Of a stretch of 64,000 nt of DNA, positions 46,157-54,806 are shown piece by piece. The DNA comes from Pseudomonadota bacterium (lineage in GTDB: Bacteria; Pseudomonadota; Gammaproteobacteria; Steroidobacterales; Steroidobacteraceae). The notes beneath the pieces are model-generated. The model saw only the letters and a list, made by a program, of their open reading frames with translations, was not told the DNA's origin and searched no databases. The stretch is from positions 186,001 through 250,000 of the forward strand of contig JAFEFN010000007.1 in assembly GCA_018240525.1 (NCBI GenBank), written 5' to 3'. The translations under genes were made by a program, and so were the position numbers. How positions within the stretch are numbered: the first letter of the stretch is position 1; each line of letters starts with the position of its first letter.

Positions 46157-46196
46157 GTAAGGAGATCCTCCTTACGAATATGAGTCCCACGGACTC
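46157..46196 (-). promoter_or_regulatory. Tandem inverted repeats burying the fecI ribosome binding site
   Basis: On the transcribed strand, GTAAGGAG-GAT-CTCCTTAC (46175-46157) is a perfect 8-bp hairpin that contains the Shine-Dalgarno AAGGAGG and ends 1 base before the GTG. Directly upstream is a second repeat, GAGTCC-GTG-GGACTC (46196-46182), with 6-bp arms. The pair could be a translational switch, a DNA operator, or both. Confidence 0.6.
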
Positions 46197-46248
46197 AAAA
46201 TGACAACCAGAACGTGGCCACGAAGGCGAGACCGCGGGACCTGTGCCG

Positions 46249-46300
46249 CCCGGCATCCGCCGTGGCGCTCCCAGTTGGGGGCACCACGGCGGATGCCGGG
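46249..46300. terminator. Perfect 17-bp stem between the 46314 gene and fecI
   Basis: CCCGGCATCCGCCGTGG (46249-46265) and CCACGGCGGATGCCGGG (46284-46300) are exact inverse complements around an 18-nt centre that itself pairs weakly (CTCCC/GGGGG). It starts 13 bp past the stop of the minus-strand gene at 46314. It could end that transcript, though no T-run follows. Confidence 0.55.
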
Positions 46301-46313
46301 TCCGCGGCCGCCT

Positions 46314-46928
46314 TTAGTCCGGCTTGACCCGTTTGGCCATCACCGTCCCGGTCCCGCCGGCAACCTTGACGCTTTCGTCAAACGGATTCGCGGGGCTGAC
46401 GGAGTAGACGCCCGCGGTGTAGGTCCCCGTGAATGAATTTCCCGTCGCGTCCAGGTGGACGATCGCGTGGAAGTGGACACGGACACCGAATCCTGCGCCC
46501 GGGGCGATCCACCCCATGGCAATGTGGTTCAGCGTATAGGTGGACGGCCCGACCTTGCGCCACGCGCCCTGGCAGACATCCCCGGTCTGCGGGTCCTGCG
46601 CGCCCGAGAACATCAGCTCGGTCCCATCAGAGTGCCACGCTTGCGTTCCCCAGTCGGGTGCAAAGCCTGTCATGCGGAACTGCCAGAGACCGACGATGGA
46701 CGGTCCCTCGTCCTCGTCGATGACCGGCAGCAGCGCCGCTCCTGCCTCAGGCTGGTACACGGCCGGAACGAATTGCCCAGTGCCTGCAGCCCCCGCCAGT
46801 TTCTTCGGCACCAGGCTGTCGAGGTTCATGCATGCCGCGCCCGCCTGCATGCAGGCGGTGAGCCCGAGGACCGCCAACGCGCTCGCTAGCTTCCCGCCCC
46901 CTAGCCACCTCATTGCTGAATTGATCAT
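46314..46928 (-). CDS. Secreted hypothetical protein, possibly lipocalin-like
   Basis: 204 residues with a signal sequence and possible lipobox (ALAVLGLTACMQAGAAC). The mature part reads SIVGLWQFRMTGFAPDWGTQAWHSDGTELMFSG, then GDVCQGAWRKVGPSTYTLNHIAMGW and RVHFHAIVHLDATGNSFTGTYTAGVYS, a strand pattern like small lipocalin-type barrels (GxW start). I cannot name the family. It lies upstream of fecI on the same strand with a strong hairpin between. The 288 bp beyond its start hold nothing I recognise. Confidence 0.7.
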   Translation of the reverse strand: MINSAMRWLGGGKLASALAVLGLTACMQAGAACMNLDSLVPKKLAGAAGTGQFVPAVYQPEAGAALLPVIDEDEGPSIVGLWQFRMTGFAPDWGTQAWHSDGTELMFSGAQDPQTGDVCQGAWRKVGPSTYTLNHIAMGWIAPGAGFGVRVHFHAIVHLDATGNSFTGTYTAGVYSVSPANPFDESVKVAGGTGTVMAKRVKPD

Positions 46929-47216
46929 GACGACTGTCCCTCTGGTTGATTTTTGTGTTGCTCGCGGACGCGACCGGTAGCCGGTTTCTGCGCGTCTTAC
47001 CCATACGAGTGTCGTCGGCTCGGATTGACAACCTCGGGTTGCGGACCGCCCCTGGGCAGAGAGGGGGCAAACGCGTGCGGATGAAATCAGTGGTGTTTAT
47101 TTCGCTGCACCGCCACTCGTTGGTGTGAAGAGGGGATTTCCGGGCACTGACCTGCGGGCAGCGACGGGAACCCGCGCAGGTATCAACAACAAGGTTCTGG
47201 GAGGGCAGGTACCGGT

Positions 47217-48818
47217 ATGAACACGTCTCGCAGTCGGGCTTCCAGGTTCGTCGTCGTGCTCGCGCTGATCGCATCGGCGGGAGCGGGTGTCCAGGCATGG
47301 GCCGCGGGTCCTGCCCCGACGCTGCGCGCTGCCCCGAGCGGCGTGCACGGGTTTCCATTCCGCACCTCCACGCTGAACCTGGCCGGTGCCGGTTACGTCG
47401 AACAGGAATTCCTGTTGTCGGGCACGGCGCAGGCTTACGTGCCGGTTGCCCCGCTGGGGTCGGATGGGCGCTGGAACGTCACCGCCAATCCTGGCGTGAC
47501 TGCACCCTACGTCACGCGGATCTTGGTGCGCAGGCCGACCGACCCCGCACGGTTCAATGGAACGGTGGTGGTCGAATGGAACAACGCAAGCGGCGGCTCC
47601 GACACGCAGTCGGACTGGCTCTACATGCACGAAGAAATCCTGCGGCAAGGCTACGCATATATCGGCGTGACGGCTCAGTACGTGGGCGTGCAGACTCTGC
47701 TGGCGTGGGAGGGCGGGCCCGGCTCGCGCTATGCGAGCTTGTTTCATCCCGGCGATTCTTTCGCCTACGACATCTTTTCCCAGGCCGGCGCGGTCGTGCT
47801 GCACGGACGCCCGGGCGACCCACGTGCGCTGGGAGAGTTGACGGGCCGCGTCAGTGCGGTGCTGGCAACCGGCTTCTCTCAGTCGGCGGCCTGGCTCACT
47901 ACCTACTTCAATGCCATCCACCGGCTGGGGCCGGTGTACAACGCGTTCCTGATACACGACGCGGGCTTCGACGCACCCCTATCCCTGGACGTGGCCTCGT
48001 TCGCCACCGGTGACCCACCGCCGGGTGGCGTGCCGGCGACGCCGTTCATCGACACGCCTTATCCGTTGCAGCTGCGAGACGATCAAAGCCAGCCAGCCCT
48101 CATCGTGCTGTCGGAATTCGGGTTATCGGACGACGGCAACGCAGCGGCCCGTACGTTCCACCTGCAACCTGACTCAGGCCACATCCGCGTCTGGGAGTTT
48201 GCCGGTGCGCCGCATCTGGAAAGCGGATGGTTCCGCGATCTCGTTGCGGACGACCGCAAGACGTACCCGGGCACCGCGCTCGATCCGTGCGACGGGCCGC
48301 CGGGTATCCCGAGCATCGTGCACGCCCCGGGCGTGCGCGCAGCGGTCACTGCACTGAGCCTGTGGGCCCGCGGGGCCTCCGCGCCGCGTCCAGCGCCGCG
48401 TATGAGCCTGCAGGTGCCCAGCCCGCCCGACGACTTCGACCAATCAGTGGTCTTCAACCGCGACGCCAAGACGCAGCTGGTCCGCGGCGGCATTCGCCTG
48501 CCCGCGGTGACCGTGCCGGTCGCGACCCTCAACGGCAATCGCGAGGATTTCGACTGGTCGATCCTCGGGCCCGGCGGCCAGTGTGTCTTCGTTGGCGTCT
48601 ACGACCCGTGGGATCACGATTCGGATCTGTGGGACGGGCAGGCGGGAGTCGACCCATCGACTACGCCCGAGCCGGACCTCCAGGTGCTCTATCCGACGCA
48701 CCAGAACTACGTCGAGCGCGTGTCGGCGTCCGCCCTGCAGTCGGTGGTGAATGGGTACCTTCGACCCGCAGATGGCGTGCAGCTGGCACTGGATGCCGTA
48801 CACGCGGCCGTGCCGTAG
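47217..48818 (+). CDS. Secreted alpha/beta-hydrolase domain protein (PF20091-like)
   Basis: 533 residues. Signal peptide 1-30 (FVVVLALIASAGAGVQAWAAG). The alpha/beta-hydrolase pattern is VTRILVRRPTDPARFNGTVVVEWNNASGG, GYAYIGVTAQYVGV, the nucleophile elbow ATGFSQSAAWL and a later HIRVWEFAGAPHLESG (candidate His). Proteins of this type are large periplasmic hydrolases of unknown substrate, often near TonB receptors. Start ATG with GGGAGGGCA upstream. A functional link to the nearby receptor is inference. Confidence 0.8.
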   Translation: MNTSRSRASRFVVVLALIASAGAGVQAWAAGPAPTLRAAPSGVHGFPFRTSTLNLAGAGYVEQEFLLSGTAQAYVPVAPLGSDGRWNVTANPGVTAPYVTRILVRRPTDPARFNGTVVVEWNNASGGSDTQSDWLYMHEEILRQGYAYIGVTAQYVGVQTLLAWEGGPGSRYASLFHPGDSFAYDIFSQAGAVVLHGRPGDPRALGELTGRVSAVLATGFSQSAAWLTTYFNAIHRLGPVYNAFLIHDAGFDAPLSLDVASFATGDPPPGGVPATPFIDTPYPLQLRDDQSQPALIVLSEFGLSDDGNAAARTFHLQPDSGHIRVWEFAGAPHLESGWFRDLVADDRKTYPGTALDPCDGPPGIPSIVHAPGVRAAVTALSLWARGASAPRPAPRMSLQVPSPPDDFDQSVVFNRDAKTQLVRGGIRLPAVTVPVATLNGNREDFDWSILGPGGQCVFVGVYDPWDHDSDLWDGQAGVDPSTTPEPDLQVLYPTHQNYVERVSASALQSVVNGYLRPADGVQLALDAVHAAVP

Positions 48819-48910
48819 GAAGCTTGCGCGGGCAGCGCCGTGGCCTGGTCGTGGCGCTGCCCGGCGTCTTCAGACCCGCGCGGGCACGCTTGGGTCCGGG
48901 CCGCGCCGAC

Positions 48911-49627
48911 TCAGGGTGTCACGTCCTTGCCGCGAACGAGATCCAGCCGATCCCGCAGCTCGTCGGCCCAGCTGCGCATCATGCGATCGGCCGCAGCCCG
49001 GTTGGTCACGCTGCTGGAACGCTGCCCGTAACGATTCGGATCCACCCGGCCGTCGAGGACGCGCGCCAGCAGCGTGTTCGACGTCGAGTCGATCAGCTCC
49101 AGATACAGGGTCATTGCACCGGACGATTCGACGTACACGGAGCTGCTGCCCGGAGCCATGATGTCCGGCGCGTTCACCTGGATGTTGATCAGCCCGGGTC
49201 GCAGCACCAGCGCGTCCGGGCCCGCCGAGTCGGTCACCTGGTAACGGCCGCCCTTCTGGATCTCCTCCGTGAAGATCTTCCTGAACTGACTTTGCAGCCC
49301 CGCCTTCGCGCGCTCGAGATCGCTGTCCTTGATCTTGCGCGACGGGTCGCGCTGGTCGCGGTTGTATCTCTTGACCCAGTCCTTCGAGAACTCGACGTAG
49401 CAGTCGAGGATGGCGACCTTCTTGTATTGCGTGAATGTCGCGCCCGGCCTGACGTAGGCGAGCCTCTGGTTCGTCTGCTTATAAAGGTGCAGGCCGTCGG
49501 AGGTGACCTCGGGCGGTGGCTCCGCGGCCCACAGGCGCGCTGGAAACAAAGCGGTGGCCACGCACAACGCGGCGGCGGCGAAGAGTACGAGCCTGGCGGC
49601 CGGCGATCTGGTCAGTGAATTGTCCAC
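48911..49627 (-). CDS. DUF3313 family exported protein
   Basis: 238 residues with a signal peptide (LVLFAAAALCVATALFPARLWA, no clear lipobox Cys). DUF3313 features: GLHLYKQTNQRLAYVRPGATFTQYKKVAILDCYVEFSKDWVKRYNRDQ, then FTEEIQKGGRYQVTDSAGPDALVLRPGLINIQVNAPD and ESSGAMTLYLELIDSTSNTLLARVLDGR. Periplasmic, no known activity. Convergent with the hydrolase gene. Confidence 0.85.
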   Translation of the reverse strand: MDNSLTRSPAARLVLFAAAALCVATALFPARLWAAEPPPEVTSDGLHLYKQTNQRLAYVRPGATFTQYKKVAILDCYVEFSKDWVKRYNRDQRDPSRKIKDSDLERAKAGLQSQFRKIFTEEIQKGGRYQVTDSAGPDALVLRPGLINIQVNAPDIMAPGSSSVYVESSGAMTLYLELIDSTSNTLLARVLDGRVDPNRYGQRSSSVTNRAAADRMMRSWADELRDRLDLVRGKDVTP

Positions 49628-49703
49628 AGGACCCCCATTGAAAGTTCAGACGCTACCGGAGACGGCGCATCGGTAGCCGGTCTAAAAATTCTAATGGATT
49701 CAA

Positions 49704-49780
<77 letters not shown>

Positions 49781-49879
49781 AGTCGGCGGACCCGGCGCTC
49801 CGGAAACGGGTCGGCGGCGGGCCGCGCAGTGTACTCAAAGCGGCCCGCCGCGTCCAAATTCCCGTGTCCTGGGCGGCCT

Positions 49880-51190
49880 TTAGCTGCCGGACTTCTGCAG
49901 GACCACCTTGCCCAGGTGCATGACGAACAGCGGGTGCTCGGTCGCATGGATGTCCTCGAGCACGTTGCCGGGGACGGCGACGATGTCGGCCACCTTGCCG
50001 ACCTCGAGCGTACCGACCTCGGCATCGAGTCCGAGCAGCTTGGCCGCATCGCGCGTCCCGGCCAGCAGCGCCGCCTTCGTCGTCATGCCCGCCCCGGTCA
50101 TGAGGGCGAATTCCATGCCGTTCATGCCGTGCGGGAAGACGCCCGAGTCGGTGCCGAAGGCAATCGGGACCCCCACGCGCAGCGCGGTCTTGAACATCTT
50201 GTCGGCGGCGGCCGAGGCGGCGCGCGCCTTGGCGGCGATCTGTGGCGGGAACGTGTCCACCTGCTTCATCACCCACCAGATCGCCATGCGGGTCGGTACG
50301 AGATAGACCCCCTTGGCCTTCATCATCTTCAGGGTGTCTTCGGTGAGGAAGCTGCCGTGCTCGATGGAATCGACGCCAGCGGCGATCGCCAGGCGTGCCG
50401 CGGTGTCCCCATGGCAGTGCGCCGCCACCTTGCGGCCCCGGTTGTGGGCCTCGGTCACGATGGCCGCAAGCTCATCCGGGGTGAGCTGCGGATCGTCGAC
50501 GCGGTCGGACTCGGACAGCACGCCGCCGCTGGCGGAGATCTTGATGACGTCCGCGCCCCACTTCATCTGGTAGCGAACCGCTTCGCGGCACTGGTCCGCT
50601 CCGGTGCAGATGCCCTCGATCGGCCCCTCGGGCTTCACCCGCTCGGGCGGGATCGCGAAGTCGTCGAAGTGGCCGCCGGGCGAGCCGATGCCGTGCGCGG
50701 CGGTGATCATGCGCGGTCCCTCGGTGACCCCGGCGTTGATGGCATTGCGCAGGCTGATGTCCACGAAGTCATCCGCGCCGACGTTGCGGATGGTGGTGAA
50801 CCCGGCCTCGAGCGTGCGGCGCGCGTACATCGCTCCGTACAGCGCCTGTTCGGCCGGGAAGCGCATGATGCGGTGGTACACCCCGAGGTAGTAGCTCGGC
50901 TCGAACTCGGCCGTGACGTGCGTGTGCGCGTCGATGAACCCGGGCAGGAGTGTCGCGTTGCCCAGGTCGATCACGCGCGCGCCCGCCGGTACCGCGCCGC
51001 CGACCGAGACGATCTTGCCGCCGCTGACGATCACCACGGCCCCGTCCTTGAGGTTGCCGCTGCTGGAGTCGAATACGTGCGCGGCCTTCAGCGCGATGGT
51101 TTCAGGGGCATCGGCGGCGAACACCGCTGATGAGGTCGCCGAGAGCACGATGGCCGCGGATGCGAGGGCTATGTGGATTGAGGTTTTCAT
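49880..51190 (-). CDS. Exported amidohydrolase (M38 / prolidase-like)
   Basis: 436 residues from ATG 51190 (MKTSIHIALASAAIVLSATSSAVFAA, a signal peptide), with GGAACCGAACC upstream; an in-frame start at 51211 adds MSSWNRT. All metal-site motifs are present: FIDAHTHV, K in VIKISASGGV, AHCHGD, IEHGSF and FGTDSG. The family includes imidazolonepropionase-like enzymes and Xaa-Pro dipeptidases; substrate not evident. Metal-dependent, periplasmic hydrolysis is expected. The 173 bp towards ispB hold only weak repeats. Confidence 0.9.
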   Translation of the reverse strand: MKTSIHIALASAAIVLSATSSAVFAADAPETIALKAAHVFDSSSGNLKDGAVVIVSGGKIVSVGGAVPAGARVIDLGNATLLPGFIDAHTHVTAEFEPSYYLGVYHRIMRFPAEQALYGAMYARRTLEAGFTTIRNVGADDFVDISLRNAINAGVTEGPRMITAAHGIGSPGGHFDDFAIPPERVKPEGPIEGICTGADQCREAVRYQMKWGADVIKISASGGVLSESDRVDDPQLTPDELAAIVTEAHNRGRKVAAHCHGDTAARLAIAAGVDSIEHGSFLTEDTLKMMKAKGVYLVPTRMAIWWVMKQVDTFPPQIAAKARAASAAADKMFKTALRVGVPIAFGTDSGVFPHGMNGMEFALMTGAGMTTKAALLAGTRDAAKLLGLDAEVGTLEVGKVADIVAVPGNVLEDIHATEHPLFVMHLGKVVLQKSGS

Positions 51191-51363
51191 GGTTCGGTTC
51201 CAGGAGGACAAGCCGCGCAGTGTAGGGGTGCGTTGCCCCGGCAGGCAATTGCGTGCGGGCCCGCTGTATGGTTATTCGCGCGAGAGGTAACGGCCGGCAC
51301 CTGCGGCTATTCGTGTTGGCGGGCCAGCCGGGTTCGGGAACCCCCGCTGATGCTTAAGGAACC

Positions 51364-52332
51364 TCAGGTGGTGTGCTCGACCGCGAAGCGGGCGAGCGCG
51401 GCAAGCCCGCTGCGGTATTTCGAGTCGGGCAAGGCTTCCAGCGCCCGCAGCGCCAGCGCGCACTGCTCGCGCGCCAGCGCCAGCGTGTAGTCCAGTCCGC
51501 CGGTGGCGTCGATGGCGGCGATCACCGGTTCCAGCTGCGCCAGCCCGCCGCGGCGGATTGCCTCGCGAATCGCCTCGCGCTGCGACTCGCTGCCGTGCCT
51601 CAGCGCATGGATCACCGGCAGCGTCGGCTTGCCCTCGGCCAGGTCATCGCCGAGGTTCTTGCCGCGCTCGCTCGGGTTGGAGCGGTAGTCGAGGACATCG
51701 TCGACCAGCTGGTAGGCGGTGCCGAGGTGGCGGCCGTAGTCGGCGAGCGCCTGGCGCACCGCGGGGGTGACGCCGGACAGGACTGCCGCGACTTCCGCAC
51801 CCGCCTCGAACAGCTTGGCGGTCTTGCGGTAGATCACTTCCAGGTAGCGCTGCTCGGTGGTGTCCGGGTCGCGGGCGTTCATCAGCTGCAGCACCTCACC
51901 CTCGGCGATCACGTTGGTGGCAAGGGCCATGATCTCCATGACCGGCTGCTGGGCGATCGCCGCCATCATCTGGAAGGCCCGCGAGTAGACGAAGTCCCCG
52001 ACCAGCACGCTCGCCTGATTGCCGAACACGCGGTTGGCCGTGTCGCGACCGCGTCGCAGCGAGGAGCCGTCCACGACGTCATCGTGAAGGAGGGTGGCCG
52101 TGTGCACGAACTCGATGAAGGCGGCGGCCTCGATGTGCGCCTGGCCCTGGATCCCGGCGGCCCGCGCGCACAGCACCACCAGCATTGGACGCAGGCGCTT
52201 GCCGCCCCCGGAGATGATGTGCTCGGCGATCTGGTCCACCAGGGGAACCGCGCTTTTCAGGCGCGCACGGATCACCGAGTTGACGGACTCGAGGTCTGCC
52301 TGCACCAGGGCGCGAATCTCTTGCAGGGTCAT
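51364..52332 (-). CDS. ispB: Octaprenyl diphosphate synthase
   Basis: 322 residues. Makes the long isoprenoid chain of ubiquinone. Both Asp-rich motifs are present: LLHDDVVDGSSLRRG and YQLVDDVLDYRSNPSERGKNLGDDLAEGKPTLP. GGKRLRP near the N-terminus binds diphosphate. Divergent from rplU, the same arrangement as in E. coli, which supports the assignment. Chain length (C40 or other) cannot be read from sequence. Confidence 0.93.
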   Translation of the reverse strand: MTLQEIRALVQADLESVNSVIRARLKSAVPLVDQIAEHIISGGGKRLRPMLVVLCARAAGIQGQAHIEAAAFIEFVHTATLLHDDVVDGSSLRRGRDTANRVFGNQASVLVGDFVYSRAFQMMAAIAQQPVMEIMALATNVIAEGEVLQLMNARDPDTTEQRYLEVIYRKTAKLFEAGAEVAAVLSGVTPAVRQALADYGRHLGTAYQLVDDVLDYRSNPSERGKNLGDDLAEGKPTLPVIHALRHGSESQREAIREAIRRGGLAQLEPVIAAIDATGGLDYTLALAREQCALALRALEALPDSKYRSGLAALARFAVEHTT

Positions 52333-52483
52333 TCGTGGGCAGTCAGGTTCAAGGGCAGATCGGGCCTCCGGGAAGGGCCCCGCATCCTAGCCGACCCCGC
52401 CGCTTTGGAGAAATGCCGGCTGGCCGGCCCCAGGACCCCCCGAATCCCTCCTAAGTCCCTGTCCATGCTCGGGAAAAGGCTGT

Positions 52484-52512
52484 TTGACCCGGACCGGGTG
52501 CGCCAGTAGAAT
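52484..52512 (+). promoter_or_regulatory. Sigma-70 promoter of rplU-rpmA
   Basis: TTGACC (52484-52489), exact 17-bp spacer, TAGAAT (52507-52512), 38 bp before the rplU ATG. Close to consensus and in the expected place. Confidence 0.85.
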
Positions 52513-52550
52513 GCGCGGCCTTTCCGTCACCAGCCTCCTTATATACGACC

Positions 52551-52865
52551 ATGTACGCAGTCATCGCCACCGGCGGCAAACAGTATCGAGTGATGAAGGA
52601 CGGCGTGCTGCGCGTGGAGAAGCTCGACGCGGAGCCGGGCGCTACCGTCGAGTTCGGCGAGGTGCTCCTCGTGGGCGAGGGTGCCGAGGTCAAGATCGGC
52701 AAGCCGATGCTCAAGGGCGGCAAGGTCCTGGCGACGGTCGTGCGCCACGGGCAGGGACCGAAGGTCTCGGTCGTGAAGTTCAAGCGCCGCGCACACTACC
52801 TGCGCCAGAAGAACCACCGTCAGTTGTTCACTGAGGTGAAGGTCACGGACATCAGCGCAGGCTGA
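52551..52865 (+). CDS. rplU: Ribosomal protein L21
   Basis: 104 residues: MYAVIATGGKQYRVMKDGVLRVEKL, VLLVGEGAEVKIGKPML and HYLRQKNHRQLFTEVKVTDI are standard for L21, which binds 23S rRNA. The leader lacks a Shine-Dalgarno (it reads CCTCCTTATATACGACC before the ATG). Transcribed with rpmA. Confidence 0.99.
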   Translation: MYAVIATGGKQYRVMKDGVLRVEKLDAEPGATVEFGEVLLVGEGAEVKIGKPMLKGGKVLATVVRHGQGPKVSVVKFKRRAHYLRQKNHRQLFTEVKVTDISAG

Positions 52866-52889
52866 TCATTTCAAAGGACTCTTGCAGAC

Positions 52890-53153
52890 ATGGCACATAA
52901 AAAGGCAGGCGGCAGTACCAAGAACGGCCGCGATTCGCACTCCAAACGACTGGGCGTGAAGCGCTTCGGTGGCGAGCAGGTGCTGGCCGGCAACATCCTC
53001 ATCCGCCAGCGCGGCACGCCGGTGCGCGCCGGCGAGGGTGTCGGCATGGGCACCGACCACACGCTGTTCGCCAAGGTCAGCGGCCGGGTGCAGTTCAGCA
53101 CCAAGGGCGCCGAGCAGCGCACCTACGTGAGCGTCGTGCCCGATAAGGCCTAA
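52890..53153 (+). CDS. rpmA: Ribosomal protein L27
   Basis: 87 residues beginning [22 protein letters not shown], with the N-terminal tail that reaches the peptidyl-transferase centre. There is no cleavable Firmicutes-type N-terminal extension. 24 bp after rplU, followed by a strong terminator. Confidence 0.99.
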   Translation: MAHKKAGGSTKNGRDSHSKRLGVKRFGGEQVLAGNILIRQRGTPVRAGEGVGMGTDHTLFAKVSGRVQFSTKGAEQRTYVSVVPDKA

Positions 53154-53180
53154 CACCGGCCGCGCACCGCAGCTTTCGCG

Positions 53181-53211
53181 AAAACCCCGGCCCGAGCCGG
53201 GGTTTTTGTTT
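53181..53211 (+). terminator. Intrinsic terminator after rpmA
   Basis: AAAACCCCGGC-CCGA-GCCGGGGTTTT plus TTG: 11-bp perfect stem, tetraloop and T-tract, 27 bp after the stop. Confidence 0.93.
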
Positions 53212-53240
53212 GCAGCGACCGTTTGCGCTAGGGTCATGTC

Positions 53241-54314
53241 ATGAAGTTTGTCGACGAGGCAAGAACGAAGGTGCAGGCCGGCAGCGGCGGGCGCGGCAGC
53301 GCCAGCTTCCGGCGCGAGAAGTTCGTGCCTTTCGGCGGCCCGGACGGCGGGGACGGCGGCAAGGGCGGGGACGTGTACCTGCGGGCGAAGAGCGGCATCA
53401 ACACCCTGGCCGACTTTCGCATCGAGCGCACCTACAAAGCCGGTCACGGCGAGCCCGGCGGTTCCAACGACTGCACCGGCCATGGCGGCGCGGATGTCTA
53501 CGTGCCGGTGCCGATCGGCACGGTGGTGCGGGATGCGGACACCGAGGAGGTCCTGGGCGACCTCACGCGGGACGGGCAGGAACTCCTGGTCGCGCGCGGC
53601 GGCAAGGGCGGCTGGGGCAACCAGCGCTTCAAGTCCAGCACCAACCGCACGCCGCGCCAGTTCGGCCCGGGGCTCCCGGGGGAGAAGCGTTCGCTCGCGT
53701 TCGAACTGAAGGTGATCGCAGACGTCGGGCTGCTGGGGCTGCCCAATGCCGGCAAGTCGACACTGATCCGCGCGGTCTCGGCCGCCCGTCCCAAGGTCGC
53801 GGACTATCCCTTCACGACGCTGTACCCGAACCTGGGCGTGGTGGACGTGGGTCAGCACCGCAGCTTCGTCATGGCCGACATTCCCGGGCTCATCGAGGGC
53901 GCCGCGGAGGGGGCGGGCCTCGGCATCCGCTTCCTCAAGCACCTGCAGCGCACGCGCGTGCTGCTGCACCTGGTGGACATCGCCCCGCCGGACCCGGAAG
54001 CGGACCCGGTCCGGGACGCACGCGCGATCGTCGCGGAGCTGAAGAAGTTCAGCCAGGAACTCGCTGCCAAGCCGCGCTGGCTGGTGATCAACAAGGCAGA
54101 CCTGCTGCCCCGGGCGGAGGCGGAAAAGAAGGCGCGCGCCATCGTGCGCGCCCTGCGCCACCGGGGGCCCCATTTCCTGATCTCGGGGGCGACCGGGGAG
54201 GGCACCGCGGAGCTGTGCCAGGCGGTGATGGGCTTCCTCGAGGAGTCCGAGCGCAGCGCGCGCGCAGAGGCCACGGCCGGCGTGGCGGCATCAGGGTCGG
54301 AGCAGGTTTCCTAA
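53241..54314 (+). CDS. obgE: Obg family GTPase
   Basis: 357 residues. Gly-rich Obg fold (1-158: [33 protein letters not shown]), then the G domain: G1 [12 protein letters not shown]2 with DYPFTT, G3 [15 protein letters not shown]4 NKAD, G5 SGAT. No C-terminal OCT domain, as usual in Gammaproteobacteria. Essential GTPase acting in 50S assembly and stress signalling. Downstream of rplU-rpmA as in most bacteria, but with its own start after the terminator. Confidence 0.98.
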   Translation: MKFVDEARTKVQAGSGGRGSASFRREKFVPFGGPDGGDGGKGGDVYLRAKSGINTLADFRIERTYKAGHGEPGGSNDCTGHGGADVYVPVPIGTVVRDADTEEVLGDLTRDGQELLVARGGKGGWGNQRFKSSTNRTPRQFGPGLPGEKRSLAFELKVIADVGLLGLPNAGKSTLIRAVSAARPKVADYPFTTLYPNLGVVDVGQHRSFVMADIPGLIEGAAEGAGLGIRFLKHLQRTRVLLHLVDIAPPDPEADPVRDARAIVAELKKFSQELAAKPRWLVINKADLLPRAEAEKKARAIVRALRHRGPHFLISGATGEGTAELCQAVMGFLEESERSARAEATAGVAASGSEQVS

Positions 54315-54324
54315 GGCCGATGCC

Positions 54325-54346
54325 GAGGCCGCCGGGCGGCGGCCTC
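54325..54346. terminator. Hairpin between convergent obgE and rpsT
   Basis: GAGGCCGCC-GGGC-GGCGGCCTC, 9-bp perfect stem, placed 11 bp from obgE's stop and 9 bp from the end of rpsT. It could act in both directions; T-runs are absent. Confidence 0.5.
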
Positions 54347-54354
54347 GCCGCGGC

Positions 54355-54618
54355 TTACTGCATCGCGCGGATGCGCGCGGACAGCCGGCTCTTGTGACGG
54401 GCGGCCTTGTTGCGGTGAATGATCTGCTTGCTCACCAGGGAATCGATCACCGGGACCGCCTTCTGGTAGCTCTTCTTCGCGGCTTCCTTGTCCCCGCCGG
54501 CCACCGCGGTCGTCACCTCGCGCACGGCCGTGCGCATGCGCGAACGCAGTGCCACGTTGCGGGTACGGTGCTTCTCGGCCTGGCGGGCAGCCTTCTCGGC
54601 GGACTTGGTATTAGCCAC
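54355..54618 (-). CDS. rpsT: Ribosomal protein S20
   Basis: 87 residues. The correct start is GTG at 54618 (ANTKSAEKAARQAEKHRTRN follows it, as in all S20), with GGAG 6 bases upstream; the ATG at 54642 adds a non-family MFGYTGDF. A non-ATG start is also seen in E. coli rpsT, where it contributes to autoregulation; the same may hold here (inference). Divergent from ribF. Confidence 0.97.
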   Translation of the reverse strand: MANTKSAEKAARQAEKHRTRNVALRSRMRTAVREVTTAVAGGDKEAAKKSYQKAVPVIDSLVSKQIIHRNKAARHKSRLSARIRAMQ

Positions 54619-54780
54619 GAAATCTCCGGTATATCCAAACACCCCGGTTCGCGGGGGCCGGTAGTTTCCGTATCGGACCCCGGCTTGTCAACGCGCGGAT
54701 GCTTTACGGAAGCCCGCGCCGCCCCCACACTTCCCTGCACGGGTCGCCGCAGGTCCCGGCCAGGGCGTCCCGATTACTTT

Positions 54781-54792
54781 ATTAATATTAAT
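54781..54792. promoter_or_regulatory. AT-rich palindrome in the rpsT-ribF divergent region
   Basis: ATTAATATTAAT is a perfect 12-bp palindrome 14 bp before the ribF ATG, in an AT-rich island (54775-54806) unusual for this GC-rich sequence. It could be part of the ribF promoter; no -35/-10 pair is certain. Confidence 0.4.
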
Positions 54793-54806
54793 CAATAGCT
54801 TATAGA

